A stretch of 64,000 bases of DNA from Acuticoccus sediminis (lineage in GTDB: Bacteria > Pseudomonadota > Alphaproteobacteria > Rhizobiales > Amorphaceae): the NCBI RefSeq assembly GCF_003258595.1, contig NZ_QHHQ01000001.1, positions 806,001 to 870,000 of the forward strand. The letters are read 5' to 3'. Within the stretch, counting starts at the first letter, position 1. The number at the start of each line of letters is the position of its first letter. The notes beneath the pieces were generated by a model. It was given only the letters and a program-made list of their open reading frames with translations, ran no database searches and was not told the DNA's origin. The position numbers and the translations under genes were made by a program. Shown one piece after another: positions 18,541 through 29,554 of the stretch.

Positions 18541-18837
18541 ATGACCGCCTACGTCGTCATCACACGCGAGGTCACCACCAACCCCGACGAGCTCGCCGTC
18601 TATCGCCAGAAGGCGCCGGTCGCGCGCGAGGGCCATGCGCTGACGCCGGTCGCGTTCTACGGCGCGCTGCAGGTCCTGGAGGGCTCGCCGATCGAGGGGG
18701 CGGTGATCCTCAGCTTCCCGACGGTGGAGGAGGCGCGCGCCTGGTACGACAGCCCCGCCTACCAGGAGGCGCTGGCCCACCGCCAGGCCGGCTGCGAGAG
18801 CCGCGCCTTCATCGTCGAAGGCGTCGACGCGAAGTAG
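18541..18837 (+). CDS. DUF1330 small protein
   Basis: 98 aa cytoplasmic protein of the DUF1330 family, a dimeric alpha-beta barrel fold related to antibiotic-biosynthesis monooxygenases. It shows AYVVITREVTTNPDEL, FYGALQVLEG, GAVILSFPTVEEARAWYDSPAYQEAL and CESRAFIVEG, all family-typical. No catalytic function is established for the family. AGGGAG lies about 8 nt before the ATG. The 148-nt gap from the LysR gene holds a TTGAAC at 18414 with a poor -10, so its promoter is uncertain. Confidence 0.85.
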   Translation: MTAYVVITREVTTNPDELAVYRQKAPVAREGHALTPVAFYGALQVLEGSPIEGAVILSFPTVEEARAWYDSPAYQEALAHRQAGCESRAFIVEGVDAK

Positions 18838-19120
18838 CCGGCCCGCCGCCGCCCCGCCGCCGCCGCCCCGCCGCCGCCGCCCCGCCACCGCTGCCGCGCG
18901 GCCCGCGGGCCCGACTTCGGGCGGTTCCCTCCGATGGAGCAGGTGCCGCTGGCGCGAGGCCCGTCGGCTCTGCCGGCGGGAGCGCGCGCTTGCCGTCCGC
19001 GATGGACCTCGCGCCCGGCGGTCGGCCGCGCGCTTGATGCGCGGGCTGGCGACGCCGTTCGCCGCGGGTGAAGCGGCGAGGGGCGCCGCTGGAGGGCGGA
19101 CAGCACATCAGCCGCCTAAT
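18838..19120. other. Non-coding gap between DUF1330 and ftsH terminator
   Basis: I see no gene here. It starts with a (GCC)n-type low-complexity stretch and continues as GC-rich sequence with no ribosome site followed by a convincing frame. The ftsH terminator lies at its right edge. Confidence 0.6.
18841..18890. repeat. Short GCC-rich tandem repeat
   Basis: Imperfect tandem array of a 14-nt unit made of four GCC triplets and CC, about 2.5 to 3 copies, just after the DUF1330 stop. It is likely slippage-prone and has no evident function. Confidence 0.6.
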
Positions 19121-19148
19121 AAAAAAGCCGCCCGGTGGGCGGCTTTTT
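19121..19148 (-). terminator. Intrinsic terminator of ftsH, bidirectional
   Basis: GCCGCCC/GGGCGGC stem with a 3-nt loop, flanked by six A on one side and five T on the other. On the minus strand it follows the ftsH stop by 18 nt and reads stem-loop then U-tract; on the plus strand it can also end DUF1330 transcripts. It is the only textbook rho-independent terminator I see in the window. Confidence 0.93.
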
Positions 19149-19166
19149 CAATCGGTGAACGTCGGG

Positions 19167-21092
<1,926 letters not shown>

Positions 21093-21229
21093 GACATACC
21101 TTGATTGGCGCCAACACTGGCGCGCGAGCGGCCCCGCGACCCCTCGATAGATCCAGTCAACATAGGAACTTTGGGCTCGGGTGCCAACTACTTGGTGGTT
21201 ATGTTACGTGGGGGACGAATGAGCGCACC

Positions 21230-22474
21230 TCAGCGCTCGGGCCGCACGTTCGCCCCATTTGCTGGCCAGTCCCGCCGCCGAACCGCCATCGTCGGCAACG
21301 CAACCACCTGATCGCAAAGATGGATAGCCGGCGTCGTCATGGCCGCTTCCATAAGTACAGCACGCTGAGGACTGTGCCGCCATAACCGCGCGGCCCACTC
21401 CCTGCCCGTGCTTCCTGCGGCAGCCACGCGTACCGGGCGCATCCCCGCCGGCACGGTGACGCGGTAGCGGCCGTCGAACACCGCGCTCTCGCCGGGGGCG
21501 ACGGTCACCGCCTCGATCCCCCGCCGCTCCCGCCACAAAACGATGGAGCCGCCGCGGCTGACGGCGCGGCAGCGGCCGAGCGTGGTGGCCTGCCCGCGCA
21601 GGAGCGCGGTCGCGGCGGCGGCGAGGGTTTCGAAACGCGGCGGGAAGTCGAGACCGCCGGCGATCCGCACCGCCTCCGCCAGCGCCCGGAGGCGAACCTC
21701 CTCGTGCACGCCCGCCCAGGGGGCGACCGACAGGACGACGGCGCCGACCGGGGTTCGCCGCATCGCCGCCGACAGGAGGTCCGCCACGAGCCCGTCGACG
21801 AGGTCGCTCGCCCGCGCGAGGTGGGCGGCGGTGGCCGCGAGCCGCTCCGCCGTCAGGCCGACCCCGGCGAGCGCCGGGGCGAGCTCGCGCATGGCGATGC
21901 GGTCGTACGCGGTGTTCTCGTTGGACGGATCGTCGCGCCAGGGGATGCCGCGCTGGCGGAGCGCGTCGCGCAGCTCCTCGCGCCGGGCGGCGAGGAGGGG
22001 ACGCAGGATGCGGATCCCGTGGTGGGCGGCGTCCGGCCGCATCGCCGCGAGACCGCGCAGGCCGCTCCCCCGCGCGAGCCGCAGCAGCAGCGTCTCGGCC
22101 TGGTCGTCGAGGGTGTGACCGGTGGCGATCGCCGCGAGGCCGTGGGCGTTCGCGGCTTCGGCGATCGCCGTGTAGCGGGCCTCGCGGGCCCAGGTCTGAA
22201 GGGACCCGACCGGAGGACCGTTCGCCTCGAGCGCGAGGCAGGGGAAGCCGAGCCGCGCGGCGATGTCAGCGACGAAGCGGCACTCCTCCGCCGCCTCGGG
22301 GCGAAGGCCGTGGTCGACGGTGAGGACGGTGAAGGTGCGGTAGGGCCGCGCTTCCGCGAGGAGCACGGCGAGCGCGACGGAATCGCCGCCGCCGGAGACG
22401 GCAAGGCCGATCGCGCCGTCGACGGAATCGATCAGCGCGAGGTCGAGAAAGGGTGCGGTCGTCGCCGCGATCAA
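21230..22474 (-). CDS. tilS: tRNA(Ile)-lysidine synthetase
   Basis: 414 aa enzyme that converts C34 of tRNA-Ile(CAU) to lysidine so that it reads AUA. The PP-loop SGGGDS is at residues 27-32, followed by VDHGLRPEAAEE, ATGHTLDDQAETLLLRLARGSGLRGLAAM and ILRPLL, all family-typical. The start is a TTG at 22474 overlapping the cpoB stop as TTGA; no ATG or GTG occurs between it and the PP-loop, so coupled TTG initiation is the best reading. The C-terminal domain is shorter and more divergent than in E. coli, as is common in this class. It is an essential housekeeping gene. Confidence 0.93.
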   Translation of the reverse strand: MIAATTAPFLDLALIDSVDGAIGLAVSGGGDSVALAVLLAEARPYRTFTVLTVDHGLRPEAAEECRFVADIAARLGFPCLALEANGPPVGSLQTWAREARYTAIAEAANAHGLAAIATGHTLDDQAETLLLRLARGSGLRGLAAMRPDAAHHGIRILRPLLAARREELRDALRQRGIPWRDDPSNENTAYDRIAMRELAPALAGVGLTAERLAATAAHLARASDLVDGLVADLLSAAMRRTPVGAVVLSVAPWAGVHEEVRLRALAEAVRIAGGLDFPPRFETLAAAATALLRGQATTLGRCRAVSRGGSIVLWRERRGIEAVTVAPGESAVFDGRYRVTVPAGMRPVRVAAAGSTGREWAARLWRHSPQRAVLMEAAMTTPAIHLCDQVVALPTMAVRRRDWPANGANVRPER

Positions 22475-23358
22475 GCGCAGTTGGCGGTGCGGCGCTCGGC
22501 CTCGGCCTGGGCGCGCAGGCTGCCGCTGACGTTCGGGTAGGCGCCAAACAGCTCCTCCAGCGAGGAGCAGGCCGCCTCGCGCTCGCCCAGCCCGTTGAGC
22601 GCCGTGCCGAGCTTCAGGAGGCTCTCGGGCGCCCGCGCCCCGTTGGGGTCGGTCGTGTAGTTCTCGAGAAACTGGTTTGCGGCGCCGCGGTAGTCGTGCT
22701 GTGCCAGCAGGGCCTCGCCGAGCATGAAGCGCGCCTCACCGGCGACGGGGCCGGTGGGGTTGTCGGTCAGGACGGAACGGGCGGCGTCGGCGGCCATAGC
22801 GTAGCGGCCGGAGCGCTGCAGGTCACGCACCTGGTCAAGCGCGTTGTTCGACGCCGGCGCGGCATTGCGCGCCGCCGGCGAGGTTTGCGAGGGGCTCGGC
22901 GTCGACGAAAGGTCGCCGTTGAGGGCGGACAGGTCGACCGGGCCGGAATAGTTGCCGCCCAGAGACTGGGAGGAGGGGGCCGACTGGGCCGGGAGCTGGC
23001 CCAGCGTGCTCGGCGGGGCGCCGGGACCCGTGGTCCCCGGCGCGGGGCGCACGTCCGTCCGCTGTCCGGCGGCGCTGGCGGTCCCGGACTCGATCATCGA
23101 CTGCAGGCGGCGCACGGTGAAGGTGAGCTCCTCCACCTGGCCGGTCAGCATCCGGACCTGCGTTTCGAGCTGCTGGATCCGCAGCTCCGCGTCGGATTTG
23201 CCGGTGCTCTGCTCGCCGCCTTCACCCCCGCCGAAGATTCTCGGCAGGAACCGGTTCTGAACGGCGGTCACCGCGGAATCGGTCGATGGGGTCCAGCGCG
23301 GCAATGCGAGCACCGGAGTCGTCAGGGCGACGAGCACGACGGTCAGTACGAGGCGCAT
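22471..23358 (-). CDS. cpoB: Cell division coordinator CpoB (YbgF)
   Basis: 295 aa periplasmic protein of the Tol-Pal system that links peptidoglycan synthesis to outer-membrane constriction. It has a signal peptide MRLVLTVVLVALTTPVLA, a coiled-coil segment at about residues 50-90 (the trimerising stretch IQQLETQVRMLTGQVEELT), a Pro/Ser/Gly linker, and a C-terminal TPR region from about 170. The ATG at 23358 gives the cleanest signal peptide and has GGAG just upstream; ATG 23370 or GTG 23373 would add four or five residues. It overlaps tilS by 4 nt and lies 60 nt after pal. Confidence 0.9.
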   Translation of the reverse strand: MRLVLTVVLVALTTPVLALPRWTPSTDSAVTAVQNRFLPRIFGGGEGGEQSTGKSDAELRIQQLETQVRMLTGQVEELTFTVRRLQSMIESGTASAAGQRTDVRPAPGTTGPGAPPSTLGQLPAQSAPSSQSLGGNYSGPVDLSALNGDLSSTPSPSQTSPAARNAAPASNNALDQVRDLQRSGRYAMAADAARSVLTDNPTGPVAGEARFMLGEALLAQHDYRGAANQFLENYTTDPNGARAPESLLKLGTALNGLGEREAACSSLEELFGAYPNVSGSLRAQAEAERRTANCA

Positions 23359-23418
23359 GACACTCTCCATCACGGCAATGGGGCGCTTAAACCGGCGCCC
23401 CTGCCGTGGGAAACATGG

Positions 23419-23895
23419 TTAATTGCCCAGAACCGTGACGGCGCGGCGGTTCTGATTCCAACACGACTCGTTGTCGCAGACGGCGACCGGGCGCTCCTTG
23501 CCGAAGGCCTGGGTGCGCATACGGTTCGGCGCGACGCCGCGGCCGGCGAGGTAGCGGCGAGCCGCCTCGGCGCGGCGGGCGGACAGCGCGATGTTGTACT
23601 CGCGCGTGCCGCGCTCGTCGGCGTGGCCCTCGACGGTGACCTGGTAGCGCGGGTACTTCTGGAGCCACGCGGCCTGCCGGTCGAGCGTGCTCGCGGCGGT
23701 CGAGTTGATCTCCGAGGAGTCGACCGTGAAGAACACCCGGTCGCCCACGTTGATGGCGAAGTCTTGCTGCGACCCGGGCGTGGCCGCGCCAGCGCCGGTA
23801 TTCGTGGGCTTTTGCGCGCAGCCAGCCAGCGCAACAGCGACCAGCATGGCGCAGGCACCTTTGGCCACCCAGCGCCTTGTTCGGAACTCAGTCAT
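23419..23895 (-). CDS. pal: Peptidoglycan-associated lipoprotein Pal
   Basis: 158 aa outer-membrane lipoprotein that binds peptidoglycan through an OmpA-like domain and works with TolB. The lipobox LAGC puts the acylated cysteine at residue 26. The OmpA_C domain shows FFTVDSSEI, VEGHADERGTREYNIALSARRAE and the C-terminal NRRAVTVL. The length is typical. It is first in the pal-cpoB-tilS run. The tolQRAB genes that usually precede it are not in the 24-30 kb stretch upstream, where a nucleoside ABC operon lies instead. Confidence 0.97.
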   Translation of the reverse strand: MTEFRTRRWVAKGACAMLVAVALAGCAQKPTNTGAGAATPGSQQDFAINVGDRVFFTVDSSEINSTAASTLDRQAAWLQKYPRYQVTVEGHADERGTREYNIALSARRAEAARRYLAGRGVAPNRMRTQAFGKERPVAVCDNESCWNQNRRAVTVLGN

Positions 23896-24062
23896 TCACG
23901 CGACTCCGACGGATGTCATTCACCTGTGGATTACCAAGTAACGGTTAACGCACCCTTGGCATAACGTCTCGCCTTAGAGCGCGAGCGTCGGCGTCGCTAT
24001 ACGCGGGCATCCGGTCGCTCTTCAAGAGTGAATCCGTGTGCAGTCGCTCCCGGGGGCGGTCC

Positions 24063-25040
24063 TCAGCGCTCTTTCATGTACGGAACGCCGAGGGCGCGCG
24101 GCGGGATCGCGCGGCCGAAGAAGCCGGCGAGCAGGATCACCGTCAGCACGTACGGCGCCACCAGGATCACCTCGATCGGGATCTGCCCCACGAGGGGCAG
24201 CGAGACGCCGGACATGCGTGCCGCGGAGCTTTCCAGCACGCCGAACAGCAGGCATGCGAAGAGCGTCGGCACCGGCCGCCACTTGCCGAAGATCAGCGCG
24301 GCGAGGGCGATGTAGCCCTTGCCGGCGCTCATCTCGCGAACGAAGCCTCCGCCGTGGGCAGTCGAGAGGTAGGCTCCTGCCATCCCGCAGAGGATCCCGG
24401 TGATGATCACGGCCCGGTAGCGCAGCCAGGCGACGGAGTAGCCGGCGCTGTCGACCGCCTCGGGCGCCTCGCCGACGGCCCGCAGCCGCAGCCCGAACGT
24501 GGTCGAGAAGAGGATGAGGGCGGAGAGCGGCACCGCGAGGGTCGCCGCGTAGACGAGGAGGTTGTGGCCCGACAGGAGCTCCGCATAGAACGGGCCGAAC
24601 CAGGGCACGTCCGCGAGGCGGTCGGCGAAGGGGAGGGTGATCGGCCCGAACCGCTCCTCCCGCGAGAGCGGCGGGGTCTGGCCGCCCTGTGTGAAGAGGG
24701 CGATGCCGATCACCACCGTCAGCCCCGACGCCAGGATGTTGATGGCGACGCCGGAGACGATGTGGTCGCCCCGGTGGGTGATGCAGGCGAAGCCGTGCAC
24801 CAGCGCCAGGGCGACCGAGGCGCCGATGGCCGCCGCGAGCCCGGCCCATGGCGTGCCGGTGAGGCTCGTGACGGCGGCGGCGGCGAAGGCGCCCATGAGG
24901 AGCTTGCCCTCGAGGCCGATGTCGACGACGCCGGCCCGTTCGGAGAACATGCCGGCCATCGCGCAGAAGATCAGCGGGGTGGCGAGCCGCAGCATGCTCG
25001 CCAGGATCTGCATCGCGTCGAGCCACGCCTCAGTAGCCAT
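24063..25040 (-). CDS. BMP-type ABC transporter permease 2
   Basis: 325 aa inner-membrane permease of the BPD_transp_2 family (NupQ/YufQ type). It has about 8-9 hydrophobic helices and the family marks PLIFCAMAGMFSERAGVVDIGLEGKLLMGAF, GVAINILASGLT and AYLSTAHGGGFVREMSAGKGYIALAALIFGKW. With the BMP binding protein, the ATPase and the other permease it should import nucleosides or a related compound. It is the last gene of the operon and is separated from the first permease gene by a VOC gene, which is unusual. Confidence 0.9.
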   Translation of the reverse strand: MATEAWLDAMQILASMLRLATPLIFCAMAGMFSERAGVVDIGLEGKLLMGAFAAAAVTSLTGTPWAGLAAAIGASVALALVHGFACITHRGDHIVSGVAINILASGLTVVIGIALFTQGGQTPPLSREERFGPITLPFADRLADVPWFGPFYAELLSGHNLLVYAATLAVPLSALILFSTTFGLRLRAVGEAPEAVDSAGYSVAWLRYRAVIITGILCGMAGAYLSTAHGGGFVREMSAGKGYIALAALIFGKWRPVPTLFACLLFGVLESSAARMSGVSLPLVGQIPIEVILVAPYVLTVILLAGFFGRAIPPRALGVPYMKER

Positions 25041-25118
25041 GCCGCGCCCTCCATGTCGGCGCGGCCGCCGGGGGAGAACTGGGCGCGGCGGAGAGTCGCG
25101 AGCCGGTGGCGGGGTCGG

Positions 25119-25544
25119 TCAGACCTCGAAGGTGACCCTGCCGTCGTCCGCGATGCGGACCATGGGCTGGTAGGCGATCTCCCAGGCGTGCCCGTCCGGA
25201 TCCGCGACATAGCCGCGAAGTCCGCCATGCGGCGGCTTGTCCGCCGCGCGAACGAGCGTCCCGCCGGCGGCCACCAGCGCGACCATCACCGGCGTCACCT
25301 CCTCCGCCGTCCTGACGTTGTGGGCCAGCGCATAGGCGCCCGGGCGCCGGAACTCGCCCTTCAGCCCCATGTCCTCCGCCAGCGCCGGGGCGAGGAAGGT
25401 GCCGAGGATGAAGCCGTTCATCTGGTAGAAGACGATCTCGTCCGCCTTGAACACGGGCGCCCAGCCGAACCCGTCCTGGTAGAACCGGCTGGCGGCCTCG
25501 ATATCCGCGACTCCCAGCGTGATGACTGAAATCTGATGCTGCAT
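25119..25544 (-). CDS. VOC-family (glyoxalase-like) protein
   Basis: 141 aa protein of the vicinal oxygen chelate superfamily: ISVITLGVADIEAASRFYQDGFGW at the N-terminus and YVADPDGHAWEIAYQP with the second metal-ligand region at the C-terminus. The internal IVFYQMNGFILGTF segment is typical of lactoylglutathione-lyase-like proteins without a known substrate. The ATG at 25544 is preferred because the domain begins there. It sits between the two permease genes of the BMP transporter, 78 nt before the downstream permease, so it is probably cotranscribed and may act on the imported compound. That link is inference. Confidence 0.82.
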   Translation of the reverse strand: MQHQISVITLGVADIEAASRFYQDGFGWAPVFKADEIVFYQMNGFILGTFLAPALAEDMGLKGEFRRPGAYALAHNVRTAEEVTPVMVALVAAGGTLVRAADKPPHGGLRGYVADPDGHAWEIAYQPMVRIADDGRVTFEV

Positions 25545-25721
25545 CGGACAAACCCTTTCCGTTCCCCGGCGCACCGCGCGACGGGGTCACGTCAAGGGGC
25601 TCACGCTCGCGCACGGCCTGGTCCCGCGGAGCGCGGGGGGCGCGCCAACCGAGCCACGCCCTCACCATTTCTGACCGCGCCATCCTGCACGTAGCCCCCG
25701 GGGCACGCAACGTCTGCCGCC

Positions 25722-26825
25722 TCATGAGGTTGCGAGCCTCGCACGCGGCGCGAAGAGGCGCGACAGTGGGGCGTCCAGCATGTGCGCCAGCGCGCCGGAG
25801 AAGAGGATGATGAGGCCCTGCAGCACCAGCACCATGTTGCGGTCCAGGGTCGAGTAGGTGAACGAGAGTTCCGTGCCGCCCTGGTAGAGCGCCCCGAAGA
25901 GCAGGCTCGCCATGACGATCCCCACCGGATGCGCGCGCCCCATCAGCGCGACGGCGATGCCGGTGAAGCCGAAGCCCGCGGTGAAGTTGTTGACGAGCTT
26001 CTCCTGCGCGCCGAGCACCGCGTTGGTCGCCATCAGCCCGGCGAGGGCGCCGGAGATGACCATCGTGAGGATCACCATCCGCGGCACCGGCACGCCCGAA
26101 TAGAGGGCGGCGGGCTCGGACTCGCCCAGGGTGCGCAGGCGGAACCCGAACGGCGTGCGCCAGATGAGCACCCACACAGCGATCGCGGCGACCGCGGCGA
26201 GGACGATCGAGAGGTTCAGCGGCGACGAGGCGGCCTCGAAGCCGAGCGCCCGGGCGATCTCGTGGATCTGCGGGATGGTCGCCTCGGGGGCGATGTTGCG
26301 GGTCTGCGGCGTGGACTGGCCGGGCCGGATCAGCGGCCCCGTCAGGAGCCAGACGAGGATGCCGGCGGCGATGAAATTGAACATGATCGTCGTGATGACG
26401 ACGTGGCTGCCGCGCGTCGCCTGGAGCAGCCCGGGGATGTAGGCCCACGCGCCGCCAAACGCCGCCGCGCCGAGGATGGCGAACGGGATCACCAACGGGC
26501 CCGGCAGGTACGGGTCGAGCGCGAGGCACACGAGGATCGCGCCGAGCCCGCCCATCGCCGCCTGCCCCTCGCCGCCGATGTTGAAGAGCCGTGCATGGAA
26601 GGCGACCGCCACCGCGAGCCCGGTGAAGACGAAGTTCGTCGCGTAGTAAAGCGTGTAGCCGAGGCTGCCCGGGTAGACGAACGCGCCCTGGATCATGACG
26701 TCGAGCGCCTCGAGCGGGTTCTCGCCGATAATCGCCACCACGAGGCCCGCCACCACGAAGGCGAGCGCCACGTTGATGAGCGGGACGACGACGACGTCCG
26801 CCCAGACGGGAAGGGGGCCTCTCAC
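25722..26825 (-). CDS. BMP-type ABC transporter permease 1
   Basis: 367 aa inner-membrane permease (NupP/YufP type). Family marks are GENPLEAL after the first helix, FVFTGLAVAVAFHARLFNIGGEGQAAMGGL, TRGSHVVITTIMFNFIA and GFGFTGIAVALMGRAHPVGIV. It pairs with permease 2 to form the channel. The start is a GTG at 26825 overlapping the ATPase stop as GTGA, so the two are translationally coupled. The VOC gene follows after a 177-nt gap, longer than other gaps in the operon. Confidence 0.9.
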   Translation of the reverse strand: MRGPLPVWADVVVVPLINVALAFVVAGLVVAIIGENPLEALDVMIQGAFVYPGSLGYTLYYATNFVFTGLAVAVAFHARLFNIGGEGQAAMGGLGAILVCLALDPYLPGPLVIPFAILGAAAFGGAWAYIPGLLQATRGSHVVITTIMFNFIAAGILVWLLTGPLIRPGQSTPQTRNIAPEATIPQIHEIARALGFEAASSPLNLSIVLAAVAAIAVWVLIWRTPFGFRLRTLGESEPAALYSGVPVPRMVILTMVISGALAGLMATNAVLGAQEKLVNNFTAGFGFTGIAVALMGRAHPVGIVMASLLFGALYQGGTELSFTYSTLDRNMVLVLQGLIILFSGALAHMLDAPLSRLFAPRARLATS

Positions 26826-28390
26826 GCGCTTTTCTCCAGGTGCTGCCCGTCCGGGCCGTGCCCGGCGGAGATGCCGGCCATCATCAGGCCGACGCTCTGC
26901 CGGTCGGCGTCCGCGGCCGGGAGGGTGCCGACGATGCGCCCGGCGTTCATGCCGATGATCCGGTCCGACAGGGCGAGGATCTCGTCGAGCTCCACCGAGA
27001 CGAGGAGGATCGCGCAGCCCGCGTCGCGCAGGGCGAGCAGCTCGCGGTGAATGAACTCGATGGCGCCGATATCGACCCCGCGGGTCGGCTGGCCGACGAG
27101 GAGCACGCGCGGCGCCGCCCCGTGCTCGCGCGCGATGACGAGCTTCTGCTGGTTGCCGCCGGAGAAGCCGGACGCGGCGAGCCGCGGATCCGCCGGGCGC
27201 ACGTCGAACCGGTCCATCAGCGCCTGGCAGCGGGCGCGCATCCGCCTCGTCCTGAGGAGCCAGGGGCGGCTGGCGCGGGCTTCGTCGAGGTAGCCCAGCA
27301 CGGAGTTCTCGCTCATCTGGAACGGCAGCACGAGCCCTTCCCGGCGCCGGTCCTCCGGCACGTGGGCGACGTGGAGATCGCGGATCTCGCCGGGATCGGT
27401 CGGGCTCTCGGCGCTGATCGTGCGGCCGCCGACCGTGAAGCTGCCCCCGGACGGCGGGACGATCCCGGCCAGCACGTTGAGGAGCTCCGACTGGCCGTTG
27501 CCGGCGACGCCCGCGACGCCGACGATCTCGCCGGCATGTAGCGCGAACGAGACGTCCGACAGGCGCGTCACGCCCGCCTCGTCGCGCACGGTGAGGTGGT
27601 CGGCGATGAGGACCGGCGCACCGGCCGGCCGGGTCGACTGGTTGCGCACGACGGCGACCGCGCGGCCGACCATCAGCTCGGCGAGCTCCTCCCGCCCGGT
27701 CTCGGCAGTGCGCCGCTGGGCCACCATCCTGCCGCGGCGCATCACCGAGACCTCGTCCGTGACGGCCATGATCTCGCGCAGCTTGTGGGTGATGAGGAGG
27801 ATGGTGACGCCCTTCGCCTTCAGCATGGCGAGGCTCTCGAACAGGCGGTCCGTCTCGTCCGGCGTGAGGACGCCCGTCGGCTCGTCGAGGATTAGGATGC
27901 GTCCGCCGGCCAGCAGCGCCTTGATGATCTCGACGCGCTGCTGCAGGCCGACGGGGAGCTTCTCGACCACGGCGTCGGGGTCCACGGAGAGCCCGTAGGT
28001 GGTCTCGATCTCGGCGAGGCGGGTGCGGACCTCGGCGCGGCTCTCCTTGAGGAACGGCGCCTTCGCCGTCTGGAGCATCAGGTTCTCGAGGACGGTGAAG
28101 TTCGGGACCAGCATGAAGTGCTGGTGCACCATGCCGATCCCCTGGGCGATCGCGTCGGCGCTGGCGGCGAGCTTCACCTCCTGGCCGAACAGGCGGATCG
28201 TCCCGCTGTCGGCCTGGTAGTGGCCCGAGAGGATCGACACGAGGGTGGATTTTCCCGCCCCGTTCTCGCCGATGATCCCGTGCACCGCCCCGGCGCGGAC
28301 CGTGAGGTGAACGTCGTCGTTCGCCTGGACCGCGCCGAAGCGCTTCGAAATGCCGACCAGCTCGACGGCCGGCGCGTCGGAGAGCGTCAT
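26822..28390 (-). CDS. BMP-type ABC transporter ATPase (two domains)
   Basis: 522 aa ATPase with two ABC domains (NupO/YufO type). The first half has Walker A GENGAGKST near residue 45, Q-loop HQHFMLVPNFTV, signature LPVGLQQRVEI and Walker B ILILDEPT. The second half has the degenerate Walker A GVAGNGQSELL, signature FSGGNQQKLVIARE and VLLVGQPTRGVD, as usual for RbsA-like two-domain ATPases. The ATG at 28390 is chosen because the domain starts shortly after; the frame is open further upstream into the BMP gene. It lies 25 nt after the binding-protein gene and overlaps permease 1 by 4 nt. Confidence 0.93.
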   Translation of the reverse strand: MTLSDAPAVELVGISKRFGAVQANDDVHLTVRAGAVHGIIGENGAGKSTLVSILSGHYQADSGTIRLFGQEVKLAASADAIAQGIGMVHQHFMLVPNFTVLENLMLQTAKAPFLKESRAEVRTRLAEIETTYGLSVDPDAVVEKLPVGLQQRVEIIKALLAGGRILILDEPTGVLTPDETDRLFESLAMLKAKGVTILLITHKLREIMAVTDEVSVMRRGRMVAQRRTAETGREELAELMVGRAVAVVRNQSTRPAGAPVLIADHLTVRDEAGVTRLSDVSFALHAGEIVGVAGVAGNGQSELLNVLAGIVPPSGGSFTVGGRTISAESPTDPGEIRDLHVAHVPEDRRREGLVLPFQMSENSVLGYLDEARASRPWLLRTRRMRARCQALMDRFDVRPADPRLAASGFSGGNQQKLVIAREHGAAPRVLLVGQPTRGVDIGAIEFIHRELLALRDAGCAILLVSVELDEILALSDRIIGMNAGRIVGTLPAADADRQSVGLMMAGISAGHGPDGQHLEKSA

Positions 28391-28415
28391 CGCGACGGGT
28401 GCGTCAGGCGCGCCC

Positions 28416-29426
28416 TCAGACCGGGCACTCCTGGTCGTCCTCGTAGTTGTGGACCTTGATCTCGCCGGAGATGATGCCCTTCTCGGCGGCCTCGACGGCC
28501 GCACGGATCTCCGGCGTCATCAGCTCGGCGTTCTTGTCGTTCTCGACGAGGCCGACGCCCTCCTGCTCGAGGCCGAGGGAGACGATGCCGGCGGTGAACT
28601 CGCCGTTCTTGGCGTCCATCAGAGTGTCGTACGCGGCGTTGTCGACCCGCTTCAGCATCGAGGTCAGCACGGAGCCGGGAGCCACGTCCTCCTGGTTGGA
28701 GTCGACGCCGATGGCGAGCTTGCCCTCGTCCGCCGTGGCGCGGATCACGCCGAGGCCGGTGCCGCCGGCGGCGTGGTAGACGACGTCGGCCCCGCGGTCG
28801 ATCTGGCTCTGGGCAAGCTCGGCGCCCTTGGAGGGGTCGTTCCAGGCCAAAGGCGTGGTGCCGGTCATGTTCTGCAGGACGGTGGCGTCGGCGTTGGTGT
28901 CCTTCACGCCCTGGACGTAGCCGCACGCGAACTTGCGGATGAGCGGCACGTCCATGCCGCCGACGAAGCCGACCGTGCCGGTCTTGGAGGCCATCGCCGC
29001 CGCAACGCCGGCGAGGTAGGAGCCCTCGTGCTCCTCGAAGCGGTACTGGCGCAGGTTCGGCTGGTCGAGCCAGTAGACGTCGATGATGGCGAACTTGGTG
29101 TCGGGGTATTCCTGCGCCACCTTGTCGATGGCGTCCGCCTGGGCGAAGCCGACGCCGAGCACGAGGTCCGCGCCGCGCTGGGCCATGCGGGTGATCGCCT
29201 GCTCGCGCTGGGTCTCGTTGGTGACCTCGAACTCCATGACCTCGATGCCGGTCTCGTCCATGAAGCGCTTCACGCCGTTCCACACGCCCTCGTTGAAGGA
29301 CTTGTCGAACTTGCCGCCCATGTCGAACACGACGGCAGGCTTGAAGTCCTGCGCCTGTGCGGAAACGACGGGGGCGGAGACGGCGAAGACAGCGCCGGCG
29401 AGGCCGGCCAGAACGGCCTTGAGCAT
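28416..29426 (-). CDS. BMP-family periplasmic substrate-binding protein
   Basis: 336 aa periplasmic binding protein of the BMP/PnrA-like family, which captures purine nucleosides or related ligands for ABC import. A signal peptide MLKAVLAGLAGAVFAVSAPVVSAQA is followed by KPAVVFDMGGKFDKSFNEGVWNG, typical of the family start, then VLGVGFAQADAI, KFAIIDVYW, GFVGGMDVPLIRKFACGY and YHAAGGTGLGVI. The ATG at 29426 has GGAGGG about 7 nt upstream. It is the first gene of the transport operon. Ligand identity cannot be read; an xdhB gene 18 kb away hints at purine use but is not linked. Confidence 0.92.
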   Translation of the reverse strand: MLKAVLAGLAGAVFAVSAPVVSAQAQDFKPAVVFDMGGKFDKSFNEGVWNGVKRFMDETGIEVMEFEVTNETQREQAITRMAQRGADLVLGVGFAQADAIDKVAQEYPDTKFAIIDVYWLDQPNLRQYRFEEHEGSYLAGVAAAMASKTGTVGFVGGMDVPLIRKFACGYVQGVKDTNADATVLQNMTGTTPLAWNDPSKGAELAQSQIDRGADVVYHAAGGTGLGVIRATADEGKLAIGVDSNQEDVAPGSVLTSMLKRVDNAAYDTLMDAKNGEFTAGIVSLGLEQEGVGLVENDKNAELMTPEIRAAVEAAEKGIISGEIKVHNYEDDQECPV

Positions 29427-29517
29427 GGAACCCTCCAAGTTGCTTGTTCTCGACACTAAGACCGGACACCGCCGCTTGCCTAGCAAGTCGTCGGCCAGGG
29501 GCCCTGTTACACAACGT

Positions 29518-29540
29518 CTCCCGGCCGGGCCGACCGGGAG
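29518..29540 (-). terminator. Hairpin between oxygenase and BMP genes
   Basis: CTCCCGG/CCGGGAG 7-bp stem with a 9-nt loop, 15 nt past the oxygenase stop on the minus strand. It lacks a clear T-run. It probably separates the oxygenase transcript from the BMP operon. Confidence 0.35.
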
Positions 29541-29554
29541 TGGCTAGAGCATTG

